DNA of 7,737 nucleotides from Roseovarius sp. Its GTDB lineage: Bacteria; Pseudomonadota; Alphaproteobacteria; Rhodobacterales; Rhodobacteraceae. The position numbers and the translations under genes were made by a program. This document shows, piece after piece, positions 1 through 6,254 of the stretch. How positions within the stretch are numbered: the first letter of the stretch is position 1; the number at the start of each line of letters is the position of its first letter. The notes under the pieces are model-generated. The model was not told where the DNA came from. It ran no database searches and was given only the letters and a program-made list of their open reading frames with translations. Location: positions 1-7,737 of the forward strand of contig JAASSQ010000131.1 of the NCBI GenBank assembly GCA_021767845.1. The letters run 5' to 3'.

Positions 1-46
1 ATTCGTAATGATGGGGTCGTAGGTTCGAGTCCTATCACCGGCACCA
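1..46 (+). tRNA. tRNA-Thr (anticodon CGU), 3' half only
   Basis: The window opens inside a tRNA. Bases 2-8 read as a seven-base anticodon loop TTCGTAA with anticodon CGT at 4-6, which decodes the threonine codon ACG. The anticodon stem 3' arm is TGATG (9-13), followed by a five-base variable loop. The T arm is GTAGG (19-23), loop TTCGAGT, then CCTAT. The acceptor 3' strand is CACCGGC (36-42), with discriminator A43 and genome-encoded CCA at 44-46. Counting back from the CCA, base 1 is standard tRNA position 31, so the D arm and 5' acceptor lie outside the window. The 5' acceptor should read GCCGGTG. No integrase or direct repeat is visible beside it. Confidence 0.93.
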
Positions 47-116
47 CTTCCATCCGCATTCCGGGAGTAAAGGCACCTTCGGGACAGGCCCCGATGGACC
101 CGGCGATGCCGGATGC

Positions 117-138
117 GCCGCGGAAACACGGCAATTTT
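117..138 (+). terminator. Possible intrinsic terminator after tRNA-Thr
   Basis: GCCGCG (117-122) can pair with CACGGC (127-132) around a GAAA tetraloop (123-126), with one C-A mismatch in the stem. AATTTT follows at once (133-138). A GC stem with a GNRA-type loop and a short T run is the usual form of a Rho-independent terminator. It lies about 70 bases past the tRNA end, where a terminator is expected. The stem is short and the T run is only four bases, so the call is moderate. A second, smaller hairpin, CCGGC-GAT-GCCGG, lies just upstream at 100-112. Confidence 0.4.
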
Positions 139-148
139 AAACGTTAAG
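137..148 (+). promoter_or_regulatory. Possible CtrA half-sites upstream of motB
   Basis: Two TTAA tetramers stand three bases apart: TTAA at 137-140 and TTAAG at 144-148. Read on the other strand, 143-147 gives TTAAC, the usual CtrA half-site in alphaproteobacteria. The full motif normally has seven bases between the halves, so the three-base gap here is not canonical. TTAAG begins 63 bases before the motB ATG, nearly the same distance as the TTAAG before flgE. Binding by CtrA is inference. Confidence 0.3.
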
Positions 149-167
149 CCGCCGGTAACTCCTGACT

Positions 168-182
168 GATACCCAAGGTATC
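168..182 (+). repeat. Short inverted repeat in the motB leader
   Basis: GATACC (168-173) and GGTATC (177-182) form a perfect six-base-pair stem with a CAA loop. The stem extends by two more pairs if a T-G wobble at 167/183 is allowed. It ends about ten bases before the motB Shine-Dalgarno sequence. It could be a small operator or an mRNA structure near the ribosome entry site. Nothing in the sequence decides between these, or excludes chance. Confidence 0.3.
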
Positions 183-206
183 GGGTGAGTTGAAAAGGTG
201 GTGAAG

Positions 207-1076
207 ATGAGTGCGCAAGGCAACAATGCCGCGCCGGTCATCATCAAGAAGAAAAAGGTCATTGGCGGCGACGGGCATCATGGGGGCGCCTGGAAGGTCG
301 CGTATGCCGATTTCGTCACGGCAATGATGGCCTTTTTCCTTCTGATGTGGCTGTTGAACGCGACAACCGAAAAGCAAAGAAAAGGCATCGCGGACTATTT
401 CAGCCCGACGATACCGATCAACCGGATCTCGGGCGGTGGAAGCGGTAATTTCGGCGGCGAAAGCGTGTTTTCCGAACTCGTCCTGCCGCAAAATGGCACC
501 GGGGCGTCGGAGCGCCACACGACGGAGTCCGACCGGGCGCGCGGCAGGATCGGGCTGGACGAGACCGGGCAGGAGTTGACCTCACCCGACGATGGCACGA
601 CCGACGACAATAAAGCCCTTGAACGGGTCGAGGACCTGTTGATGGGGCGCGGCGGTGAAAGCATGGTCTCGGACCGGGTGCAGAGGCATATCCTGACCCG
701 CGTGACCGATGAAGGGCTCGTGATCGAGATGTTCGACCTAGAAGATGCGCGCCTGTTCGAGGGCGAAAGTGATTCGCCCACGGGTCTTTTGCGGGACATT
801 GCCGCGCTGATCGCCTCGGTGTCGGAGCTTGTCGAAAACAGGATCGCGGTTGAGGGTCACACCAGTGCGCGCCCCATCGTGGCGCGGCTCAACCCGGTGT
901 GGGATCTGTCCGCCTCGCGCGCGGACCGCATGCGACGGCTGCTCGAGGAAGACGGCGTGCCCTCGGCAAGGATGCGCCGTGTGACGGGCCATGCCGATCG
1001 CGAACCCGTGGTCGAAGATCGCATGGCCATCAGGAACAACAGGTTGGAGGTCATCCTGCTGCGATCGGACCTGTAG
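207..1076 (+). CDS. motB: Flagellar motor stator protein MotB
   Basis: MotB is the stator subunit that anchors the MotA/MotB ion channel to peptidoglycan and carries the ion-binding aspartate. The 289-residue product has a lysine-rich cytoplasmic start (K14-K17), then the family signature WKVAYADFVTAMMAFF, with D35 at the place of E. coli MotB Asp32, and one membrane helix (about 31-52). A low-complexity, acidic periplasmic linker follows. A C-terminal OmpA-like domain (about 160-289) includes GHTS at 217-220, WDLSASRA from 232 and NNRLEV near the end. The ATG at 207 is chosen because AAAAGG at 193-198 lies eight bases before it; the GTG codons at 198 and 201 overlap this ribosome site. No motA adjoins it, so MotA must be encoded elsewhere. 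The OmpA loop lacks the usual Asp after GHT and the Asn before Trp. Function as stator is very likely; the peptidoglycan-contact residues look atypical. Confidence 0.93.
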   Translation: MSAQGNNAAPVIIKKKKVIGGDGHHGGAWKVAYADFVTAMMAFFLLMWLLNATTEKQRKGIADYFSPTIPINRISGGGSGNFGGESVFSELVLPQNGTGASERHTTESDRARGRIGLDETGQELTSPDDGTTDDNKALERVEDLLMGRGGESMVSDRVQRHILTRVTDEGLVIEMFDLEDARLFEGESDSPTGLLRDIAALIASVSELVENRIAVEGHTSARPIVARLNPVWDLSASRADRMRRLLEEDGVPSARMRRVTGHADREPVVEDRMAIRNNRLEVILLRSDL

Positions 1077-1098
1077 CAAGTAGCGCGGATTTTATCTG

Positions 1099-1114
1099 TT
1101 CACGCGAATTTAAG
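1099..1114 (+). promoter_or_regulatory. Candidate CtrA binding site upstream of flgE
   Basis: TTCA (1099-1102), seven bases, then TTAA (1110-1113) followed by G fits the split CtrA motif TTAA-N7-TTAA at seven of eight fixed bases. It lies in the 94-base gap between motB and flgE, 57-72 bases before the flgE ATG, where a -35-type activator site would sit if transcription starts about 30 bases before the gene. I could not recognise a clear -10 box. CtrA control of flagellar genes is known in Rhodobacterales and Caulobacter; use of this site is inference. Confidence 0.4.
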
Positions 1115-1156
1115 TGATGTGCCCGCATGCTGCGTCGAAACGGATGTCGATGCAGC

Positions 1157-1163
1157 GGAAAGG
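1157..1163 (+). promoter_or_regulatory. Ribosome binding site that fixes the flgE start
   Basis: GGAAAGG lies seven bases before the ATG at 1171. The same frame is open further upstream, with in-frame ATG codons at 1117, 1144 and 1150, but none of these has a comparable site. The protein read from 1171 begins MTISSSLNAG, which is where hook proteins of this type begin. Confidence 0.75.
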
Positions 1164-1170
1164 CGTATTC

Positions 1171-2472
1171 ATGACGATTTCTTCATCTCTCAATGCGGGT
1201 GTCGCGGGGCTGACTTCGAACGCGACGCGGCTTGCCGCGATCTCGGACAATATCGCGAATTCCGCGACCTACGGCTACAAGCGTGTGGAAACCGACTTCC
1301 AGTCGCTGGTGATTTCGCCGGCCGGGGGCAGTTATTCCGCCGGTGGCGTCCGGTCGGTGACCCGACGATTGATTGACGAAAGCGGGTCGCTTGTCACCAC
1401 ATCGAACCCCACCGACCTGGCCGTTCGCGGGCGCGGGATGCTCCCGGTTGCGGCCAGCAGCCAGATCGAGGTAGGCAACGGCGATCCGCAAATGCTTCTG
1501 ACCACGACCGGATCGTTCCGCACCGATGCCGAGGGCAAGCTTATGACGGAAACGGGCCTTGTTCTGCTGGGATGGCCCGCGAACCCCGATGGCACGGTGC
1601 CGGAATTTCCGCGCGACACCAGCGACGGGCTGGAACCTGTGCAGATCAACGTCAACCAGCTGACCGGTGAACCCACGACCGGCATCAACCTTGGCGTGAA
1701 CCTGCCCGCGACCGAAACGGAAGCCGGGTCGAGCGGTGATCCCGCGCAACTGTCCGTCGAATACTACGACAATCTCGGCAAGTCCGAGAATATCCTGATC
1801 GAGTTCACGCCCAATGTGCCGGCCTCGGGGGCGTCGAACGAATGGACGATGACGATGAAGGACTCCGCGCAGGGCGGGGCCGTGATCGGGGAATACACGC
1901 TTGGATTCGACGACGCGCGCGCATCGGGCGGCACGCTGCAATCCGTGACCCCGGTTTCGGGCGGCGCCTATGACGCAGCGTCCGGCAGCGTGATCGTCAA
2001 TGTCGATGGCGGCCCGATGGAGATCAATATCGGGCAGATCGGCGCGTCGAACGGCCTGACGCAGCTGTCCGACAGTTTCGCCCCCCTGTCCATTTCCAAG
2101 GATGGGTCGCCGGTGGGGAACATGGTGTCGGTCGAGGTGGATGCCAACGGATTCGTGCATGCCTCGTTCGACACGGGCATTTCGCGCACGATCTACCAGG
2201 TGCCGCTGGTGGATCTGCCAAACCCGAACGGCATGGTGTCCATCGACAAGCAGACGTTCATGCCGTCACCGGACAGCGGATCGTTCTTTCTCTGGGATGC
2301 AGGGGATGGACCCACCGGTGATGTCGTCGCCTTCGCCCGCGAGGAATCGGCCACCGATGTGGCGGGCGAGTTGACGGACATGATCCAGACCCAGCGGGCC
2401 TATTCGTCGAACGCCAAGGTGATCCAGACCGTGGATGAAATGCTGCAGGAAACCACGAACATCAAGCGATGA
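1171..2472 (+). CDS. flgE: Flagellar hook protein FlgE
   Basis: FlgE polymerises outside the cell into the curved hook that joins the rod to the filament; it is exported by the flagellar type III system and has no signal peptide. The 433-residue product starts MTISSSLNAGVAGL and has the rod/hook N-terminal motif ISDNIANSATYGYKR at about residues 24-38. The end has the matching C-terminal helix, TQRAYSSNAKVIQTVDEMLQ, near residues 406-425, finishing with NIKR. The middle (about 80-380) is a beta-rich surface region with FlgE-type sequence such as the DLAVRG stretch and repeated Gly/Asp turns. Length is close to the usual 400-440 residues for alphaproteobacterial FlgE. FlgF and FlgG are shorter and lack such a large central domain. 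It follows motB after 94 bases and probably has its own promoter there. A hairpin and a 48-base gap separate it from flgK, which may set different expression levels. Confidence 0.95.
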   Translation: MTISSSLNAGVAGLTSNATRLAAISDNIANSATYGYKRVETDFQSLVISPAGGSYSAGGVRSVTRRLIDESGSLVTTSNPTDLAVRGRGMLPVAASSQIEVGNGDPQMLLTTTGSFRTDAEGKLMTETGLVLLGWPANPDGTVPEFPRDTSDGLEPVQINVNQLTGEPTTGINLGVNLPATETEAGSSGDPAQLSVEYYDNLGKSENILIEFTPNVPASGASNEWTMTMKDSAQGGAVIGEYTLGFDDARASGGTLQSVTPVSGGAYDAASGSVIVNVDGGPMEINIGQIGASNGLTQLSDSFAPLSISKDGSPVGNMVSVEVDANGFVHASFDTGISRTIYQVPLVDLPNPNGMVSIDKQTFMPSPDSGSFFLWDAGDGPTGDVVAFAREESATDVAGELTDMIQTQRAYSSNAKVIQTVDEMLQETTNIKR

Positions 2473-2491
2473 CATGACCATCCGGGTCATG
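2473..2491 (+). repeat. Hairpin directly after the flgE stop
   Basis: CATGACC (2473-2479) and GGTCATG (2485-2491) pair perfectly over seven bases around an ATCCG loop. The stem starts at the first base after the flgE TGA. What follows is C-rich and then CTCTTTG, without a real T run, so it is not a classic intrinsic terminator. It may protect the 3' end of a processed flgE message or reduce readthrough into flgK. Hook subunits are needed in far more copies than the junction protein, which makes such a role plausible but unproven. Confidence 0.5.
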
Positions 2492-2524
2492 CGCCCCCTC
2501 TTTGATCGAAAGGGTCCAAGATGA
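2474..2524 (+). other. Possible 16-codon leader ORF before flgK
   Basis: An ATG inside the hairpin at 2474 opens a frame of 16 codons (MTIRVMRPLFDRKGPR) that stops with TGA at 2522-2524. This stop overlaps the flgK start as ATGA, the same coupling seen at three other junctions of this window. The ATG is one base after the flgE stop, so ribosomes finishing flgE could restart on it. No good ribosome site precedes it. A frame this short may be open by chance, so it is listed as a possibility, not as a gene. Confidence 0.2.
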
Positions 2525-3969
2525 GCATCACCTCCGCGCTGTCCGTGGCGCTGAGCGGTCTCACCGCCACCTCCCGCACGGCCGAGATCGTTTCGGCGAA
2601 TCTTGCCAACGTGCTGACCGAAGGCTACGCCCCGCGCGACATAGAATTGGCATCGCGCGCCGACACCAAGGGTGTGCGTGTCGCCGGGGTCACGCGTCAT
2701 GTCGATACCCGCTTGCTGGCCGACCGCAGGCTCGCTGATGCCGAGGCCGCGCAGGCCGGTGTCCGGGCCGAATTCCTGCAAGAAATGGAACGCCAGATCG
2801 GCCTTCCCGGTGAGCCCTCATCGCTATCCGCCAGGACAGCCGCCTTCGAGGCGAGCCTCGTGACTGCCGCCAGCCGGCCAGACGATGACTCCCGCTTGCG
2901 GGCCGCCGTTGATGCCGCCGTGCAACTGGCTGTTGGGTTGAATGCCGCGTCCGACCGGCTCCAGACTCTCAGGACCGAGGCCGACACACGCATTGCAAGC
3001 ACCGTCAAGGACATCAATGGTGCCCTGGAGCAGGTCACGGACCTCAATCGCCGGATCGTGACGGCCCGTTCCAGTGGCCGGTCCGCTGCAGGGCTGCAGG
3101 ATCAGCGGCAGGTGGTTATCGACCGGCTGGCACAGGCTATCCCGATCGTTCAGGCGCCACGGGAAAACGGCACCGTCGCCCTCTATTCGACCGGCGGCGC
3201 GATGCTGCTGGACGGGCGTCCCGCTTCGTTGGAGTTTGCGCCGTCCAACGTGGTTGCGCCGCATATGTCGGGCCAGAACGGCTTGCTGTCCGGGTTGAAA
3301 ATCAACGGCGTTGATATCGACGCGTGGTCCGAGCAGGGCGCCATCGCCGGTGGGCGGCTTGCCGGGCTGTTCGCCGTGCGTGACGACCTTGCGGTCCAGG
3401 CGCAATCGCGGATCGACGCTGTCGCGCGAACCCTTGTCGACCGATTTCAGGACCCATCCTTAGATCCGACACGAACGCCCGGGGATGCCGGACTGTTCAC
3501 TGACAACGGCGCCGCGTTTGATCCCGCGAATGAAACCGGACTGTCTGGTCGCATCGCGGTGAATTCTGTTGTGGACGATGCCTGGGGTGGCGCGGCTTGG
3601 CGGCTGAGGGATGGCCTCAACGCCGCCGCGCCCGGACCGGCGGGGGCCGCGAACCTGCTTCAGTCCCTCCAAAGCCGCCTGTCCGATCGGCAAGGCATGC
3701 CTTCGGGTGACCTCGGCCCGACGGAGCGATCTTTCTCGGGCCATGTCGGCAGCCTTTCCGCGATGATATCGCAGGACAGGGTAGCGGCCGACCAGGCGGG
3801 AAGCTTTGCTCAGGCTGCGCGCTCCGAATTGGTGGCGCTTGAGAAGGAAGGCGGCGTGGACAGCGACGCCGAGATGCAGCGCCTTTTGGTGATCGAACAG
3901 GCCTATGCGGCCAACGCGCGCATGATCCAGACGGCTGATGAAATGATGGAAACCCTGCTGAGGATCTGA
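2521..3969 (+). CDS. flgK: Flagellar hook-associated protein 1 (FlgK)
   Basis: FlgK is the first of the two junction proteins placed between the hook and the filament; it is exported through the flagellar type III channel. The 482-residue product starts MSITSALSVALSGLTATS and carries the N-terminal rod/hook helix with ANLANVLTEGYAPR at about 26-39, a variant of the usual ANxxTPGY motif. A long helical region (about 80-190) contains ITARSSGR-like coil and LQDQRQVVIDRL, a typical FlgK stretch. The C-terminus has EMQRLLVIEQAYAANARMIQ and ends METLLRI, matching the conserved D0 helix. It is shorter than the 547 residues of E. coli FlgK, as is common in this lineage. AAAGGG at 2509-2514 lies six bases before the ATG. 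flgL follows four bases after the stop, so the two junction proteins are made together. Confidence 0.93.
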   Translation: MSITSALSVALSGLTATSRTAEIVSANLANVLTEGYAPRDIELASRADTKGVRVAGVTRHVDTRLLADRRLADAEAAQAGVRAEFLQEMERQIGLPGEPSSLSARTAAFEASLVTAASRPDDDSRLRAAVDAAVQLAVGLNAASDRLQTLRTEADTRIASTVKDINGALEQVTDLNRRIVTARSSGRSAAGLQDQRQVVIDRLAQAIPIVQAPRENGTVALYSTGGAMLLDGRPASLEFAPSNVVAPHMSGQNGLLSGLKINGVDIDAWSEQGAIAGGRLAGLFAVRDDLAVQAQSRIDAVARTLVDRFQDPSLDPTRTPGDAGLFTDNGAAFDPANETGLSGRIAVNSVVDDAWGGAAWRLRDGLNAAAPGPAGAANLLQSLQSRLSDRQGMPSGDLGPTERSFSGHVGSLSAMISQDRVAADQAGSFAQAARSELVALEKEGGVDSDAEMQRLLVIEQAYAANARMIQTADEMMETLLRI

Positions 3970-3973
3970 CGCC

Positions 3974-4987
3974 ATGATAAATTCCCCCACCATGGGCGAC
4001 GTCGCCCGCACCTTCCGCCTGCAGAACCAGGTCACCGACCTGCGGCAGAAGATGACCAGCCTGACATCCGATCTGTCGGCCGGGCAATCGATCGCACAAG
4101 CAAAAGAATCGCCAGGCGGCATTTTGCGCCTTGGCGTCTTGGAGCATGACATCGTCGTGGTCAACAGCCAGCGACTGGCCGCAAGAGAGGCCCAGGTCAC
4201 CACATCCGCAATGCAGACGGCAATGGAACGGGTGCAGACACTCGTCAACGATCTGGCATCGACAGCGGTGCTGGCGGCGCCCAATACCGGCGACGGCTAC
4301 CTGGAGCTGACCGCGCAGCAAGCGCGTGCGGACCTCGATGCCGTCGTCGCCGCGCTCAATTCCGATACGGCCGGGCGCGCCCTGTTCGCCGGCGCCGATG
4401 TCACCTGGGCCCCTTTGGCCAAGGCAGAAGATATCATGACGATCGCGACAAACGCCGCTGCCGGCACCACGACGGCCGCTGATGTCATGGCCGCCTTGTC
4501 GACCGTTTTCGAGACCCCCGGCGGACCGTTCGAAACGCTCATCTATCGCGGTTCCACCGCCCCCATCGCGCCGTTCAGGCTTGGGTCGGGCGAATCGGTC
4601 GCGCTGGACCTGCGGGCCGACGATCCCGTGCTGCGCGATGCCCTGATGCACACGGTCGCTGCAGCATTGGTAAGCGATCCGGGCGTGCCCTTGTCGCAGG
4701 ACGAACAGCATGCCCTGGCCCGCCGGGCCGCCGAAGGCCTGATGGATGCGGAAAAGTCCCTGGTCGGTATTCGCGCCGATCTTGGCCATGCCGAAAGCCG
4801 CATCGAGACGGCAACCAGCCGGCTGTCGGCGGAACTCGTCGTGCTCGAACAGGCGCGCGCCGACTTGATTGCCGTGGATCCCTACGAGACGGCGACCGAG
4901 CTTCAGTCCGTCCAGACCCAGATCGAAACCCTTTACGCGATAACCGCGCGGTCCTCGCGCCTCAGCCTGGTGGCCTTCCTGTCATGA
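3974..4987 (+). CDS. flgL: Flagellar hook-associated protein 3 (FlgL), flagellin family
   Basis: FlgL is the second hook-filament junction protein and caps FlgK so that flagellin can be added. The 337-residue product has a flagellin-like N-terminal helix (MTSLTSDLSAGQSIAQAKES at about 29-48) and a C-terminal coiled D0/D1 region (about 255-335). That region includes NL/SLVGIRADLGHAESRIE-type sequence and DPYETATELQSVQTQIETL, close to the family pattern. It could only be confused with flagellin itself, but its place between flgK and flgI and the C-terminal sequence favour FlgL. The ribosome site GAGGA (3960-3964) lies inside the end of flgK, nine bases before the ATG. Its TGA overlaps the flgI ATG by four bases (ATGA), which implies translational coupling to the P-ring gene. 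Confidence 0.9.
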   Translation: MINSPTMGDVARTFRLQNQVTDLRQKMTSLTSDLSAGQSIAQAKESPGGILRLGVLEHDIVVVNSQRLAAREAQVTTSAMQTAMERVQTLVNDLASTAVLAAPNTGDGYLELTAQQARADLDAVVAALNSDTAGRALFAGADVTWAPLAKAEDIMTIATNAAAGTTTAADVMAALSTVFETPGGPFETLIYRGSTAPIAPFRLGSGESVALDLRADDPVLRDALMHTVAAALVSDPGVPLSQDEQHALARRAAEGLMDAEKSLVGIRADLGHAESRIETATSRLSAELVVLEQARADLIAVDPYETATELQSVQTQIETLYAITARSSRLSLVAFLS

Positions 4988-6102
4988 TCCGCAAAATTCA
5001 TCTTGTGCTTCTGCGCAGCGCCTGTGTCGCGCTGCTGGTCGCGGCCACCCCGGCAACGGCGCAAATCCGGATCAAGGATCTTGTGGAATTCGACGGAGTG
5101 CGCGGAAACGATCTGGTCGGATATGGGCTTGTCGTTGGCCTGAATGGCACGGGCGACGGTATCCGGAATGCCCCATTCACCGAGGAAATCATGTCCAACA
5201 TCCTCGAACGTCTCGGTGTCAATGTCACCGGAGAGCAATTCCGGCCCAAGAACGTCGCCGCGGTTCTTGTCACGGCCAGCATGCCGGCCTTTGCACGGTC
5301 CGGCGGCAGCATCGACGTGACGGTGTCCGCGATCGGCGATGCGAAAAGCCTTCTGGGGGGCACATTGGTGATGACGCCGCTCAACGCGGCGGACGGCCAG
5401 ATCTATGCCGTGGCCCAAGGCACGATCATTGCCGGCGGGGCCGCCGCCGAGGGGGAGGCGGGCGGCGTGGTGCAGGGAGTGCCCACCTCGGGCGTCATTC
5501 CATCGGGCGCCCGGATCGAGCGCGAGATCGATTTCGAATTGGCGTCGCTGGAGACCTTGCGGCTTGCGCTCAGGGAGCCGGATTTCACAACCGCGGGCCG
5601 GATCGAAACCGCAATCAACCAGGCTTTCGGCCGCAACGTGGCGGTGATGCTGGATTCCGGCACTGTGCGCCTGGATGTCGATGCGACGCGGCAACGCTCT
5701 CCGGCGCATGCGCTGCGCCGGATCGAGAACATCATGATCGCGCCCGAGCGCAAGGCACGCGTCGTCGTTGACCAGAGGTCCGGCACGATCGTCATGGGGG
5801 AAGAGGTTCGGATATCACGCGTGGCCGTCTCACAGGGCAACCTGACCTTGGCAGTGCAGGAGGCCCCTCTCGTCGCTCAGCCCAATCCTTTCGCCCAGGG
5901 TCAGACGGTCGTGGTGCCCCGTACTGCCGCGAACATCGAGGAAGAACCAGGCATAGGGTTGGCGGAGGTTCCGGCCGGCACATCGCTGTCCGAAGTGATT
6001 GCCGGACTCAATGCGCTTGGCGTCGCACCCCGCGACATGATCGACATCCTCAAAAGCATCAAGGCCGCCGGTGCGCTGCACGCGGAGTTCATCGTGCGAT
6101 GA
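4984..6102 (+). CDS. flgI: Flagellar P-ring protein FlgI
   Basis: FlgI forms the P ring, a bushing around the rod in the peptidoglycan layer. Unlike the hook proteins it reaches the periplasm through Sec. The 372-residue product has a signal peptide: basic start (R3, K4), a hydrophobic stretch (about 13-22), and a likely signal peptidase I site after ATA at 24-26, giving a mature protein starting QIRIKDL. The mature part begins with the family hallmark VEFDGVRGNDLVGYGLVVGL and GTGDG (about 33-57). The conserved end APRDMIDILKSIKAAGALHA closes the protein. Length matches the usual 360-375 residues, so the gene is complete. It overlaps flgL by ATGA and has only a weak GGTGG ribosome site, so it probably depends on coupling. 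The P-ring chaperone gene flgA and the L-ring gene flgH are not in this window. Confidence 0.96.
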   Translation: MIRKIHLVLLRSACVALLVAATPATAQIRIKDLVEFDGVRGNDLVGYGLVVGLNGTGDGIRNAPFTEEIMSNILERLGVNVTGEQFRPKNVAAVLVTASMPAFARSGGSIDVTVSAIGDAKSLLGGTLVMTPLNAADGQIYAVAQGTIIAGGAAAEGEAGGVVQGVPTSGVIPSGARIEREIDFELASLETLRLALREPDFTTAGRIETAINQAFGRNVAVMLDSGTVRLDVDATRQRSPAHALRRIENIMIAPERKARVVVDQRSGTIVMGEEVRISRVAVSQGNLTLAVQEAPLVAQPNPFAQGQTVVVPRTAANIEEEPGIGLAEVPAGTSLSEVIAGLNALGVAPRDMIDILKSIKAAGALHAEFIVR

Positions 6103-6110
6103 CGGTGCAG

Positions 6111-6167
6111 CTCGGCCCTGTCAGGGGCCTCGGTTCAAATGCCTCGGCCCCTGGATGGGGAGGGGCC
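6111..6167. terminator. Alternating GC-rich hairpins between convergent operons
   Basis: Four arms alternate in direction: GGCCC (6114-6118), AGGGGCC (6123-6129), GGCCCCT (6146-6152) and AGGGGCC (6161-6167). The strongest pairing is CAGGGGCC (6122-6129) with GGCCCCTG (6146-6153), eight perfect pairs. The third and fourth arms can pair instead over seven bases, and the first two over five. Because the arms are shared, these folds exclude each other. The site starts eight bases after the flgI stop and lies between two operons that face each other, so a two-way terminator is the likely role. No T run follows on either strand, so Rho-dependent ending or mRNA protection is possible too. Confidence 0.45.
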
Positions 6168-6202
6168 GCACAGTGATCACGCGGCCGGCGGCGGTGCCCA
6201 TG

Positions 6203-6217
6203 ACGACGATTCGTCGT
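6203..6217. repeat. Perfect inverted repeat downstream of fliP
   Basis: ACGACGA (6203-6209) and TCGTCGT (6211-6217) are perfect inverted arms around a single T. As RNA this folds to six pairs with a three-base loop on either strand. It lies 38 bases past the fliP stop in the direction of fliP transcription, so it may be part of the 3' end of the fliP message. An eight-base palindrome GTGATCAC lies nearby at 6173-6180. The whole gap 6103-6254 holds no convincing gene. Confidence 0.35.
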
Positions 6218-6254
6218 GCCGCTGCGGGCCAGGATCCGGCGCGCGCGGCGGGAA

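Noticed and set aside
151..158. GCCGGTAA, similar to the sigma-28 -10 element GCCGATAA
   Set aside because: No TAAA lies at the required distance upstream, and this type of alphaproteobacterial flagellar system is usually not run by a sigma-28 factor.
1..206. tRNA-Thr as an integration site of a mobile island
   Set aside because: No integrase, no repeat of the tRNA 3' end and no change in base or codon use is visible; the genes after it are ordinary core flagellar genes.
1057..1078. TGCTGC/GTAGCA stem over the motB stop as a terminator
   Set aside because: The stem has a wobble pair and a ten-base loop, and the TTTT lies twelve bases further on, so it is not convincing. It would also cut motB off only if no readthrough occurs, for which there is no sign.
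1114..1170. Longer flgE with a 19-residue N-terminal extension (GTG at 1114 or ATG at 1117)
   Set aside because: The good ribosome site at 1157-1163 serves the ATG at 1171, hook proteins start at that point, and the CtrA-like element ends at the earlier start codons, leaving no room for a leader.
1183..2160. Long open frame on the minus strand across flgE (325 codons)
   Set aside because: It mirrors the third-position GC bias of flgE. The translation is rich in Arg, His and Gly with no domain pattern, while flgE is clearly real in this stretch.
3617..4789. Long open frame on the minus strand across flgK/flgL (390 codons)
   Set aside because: It spans the boundary of two well-supported genes and its translation is Arg/Gly/Cys-rich without recognisable features.
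4933..5709. Minus-strand open frame inside flgI
   Set aside because: It is a composition-driven shadow; flgI has a full signal peptide and family motifs throughout.
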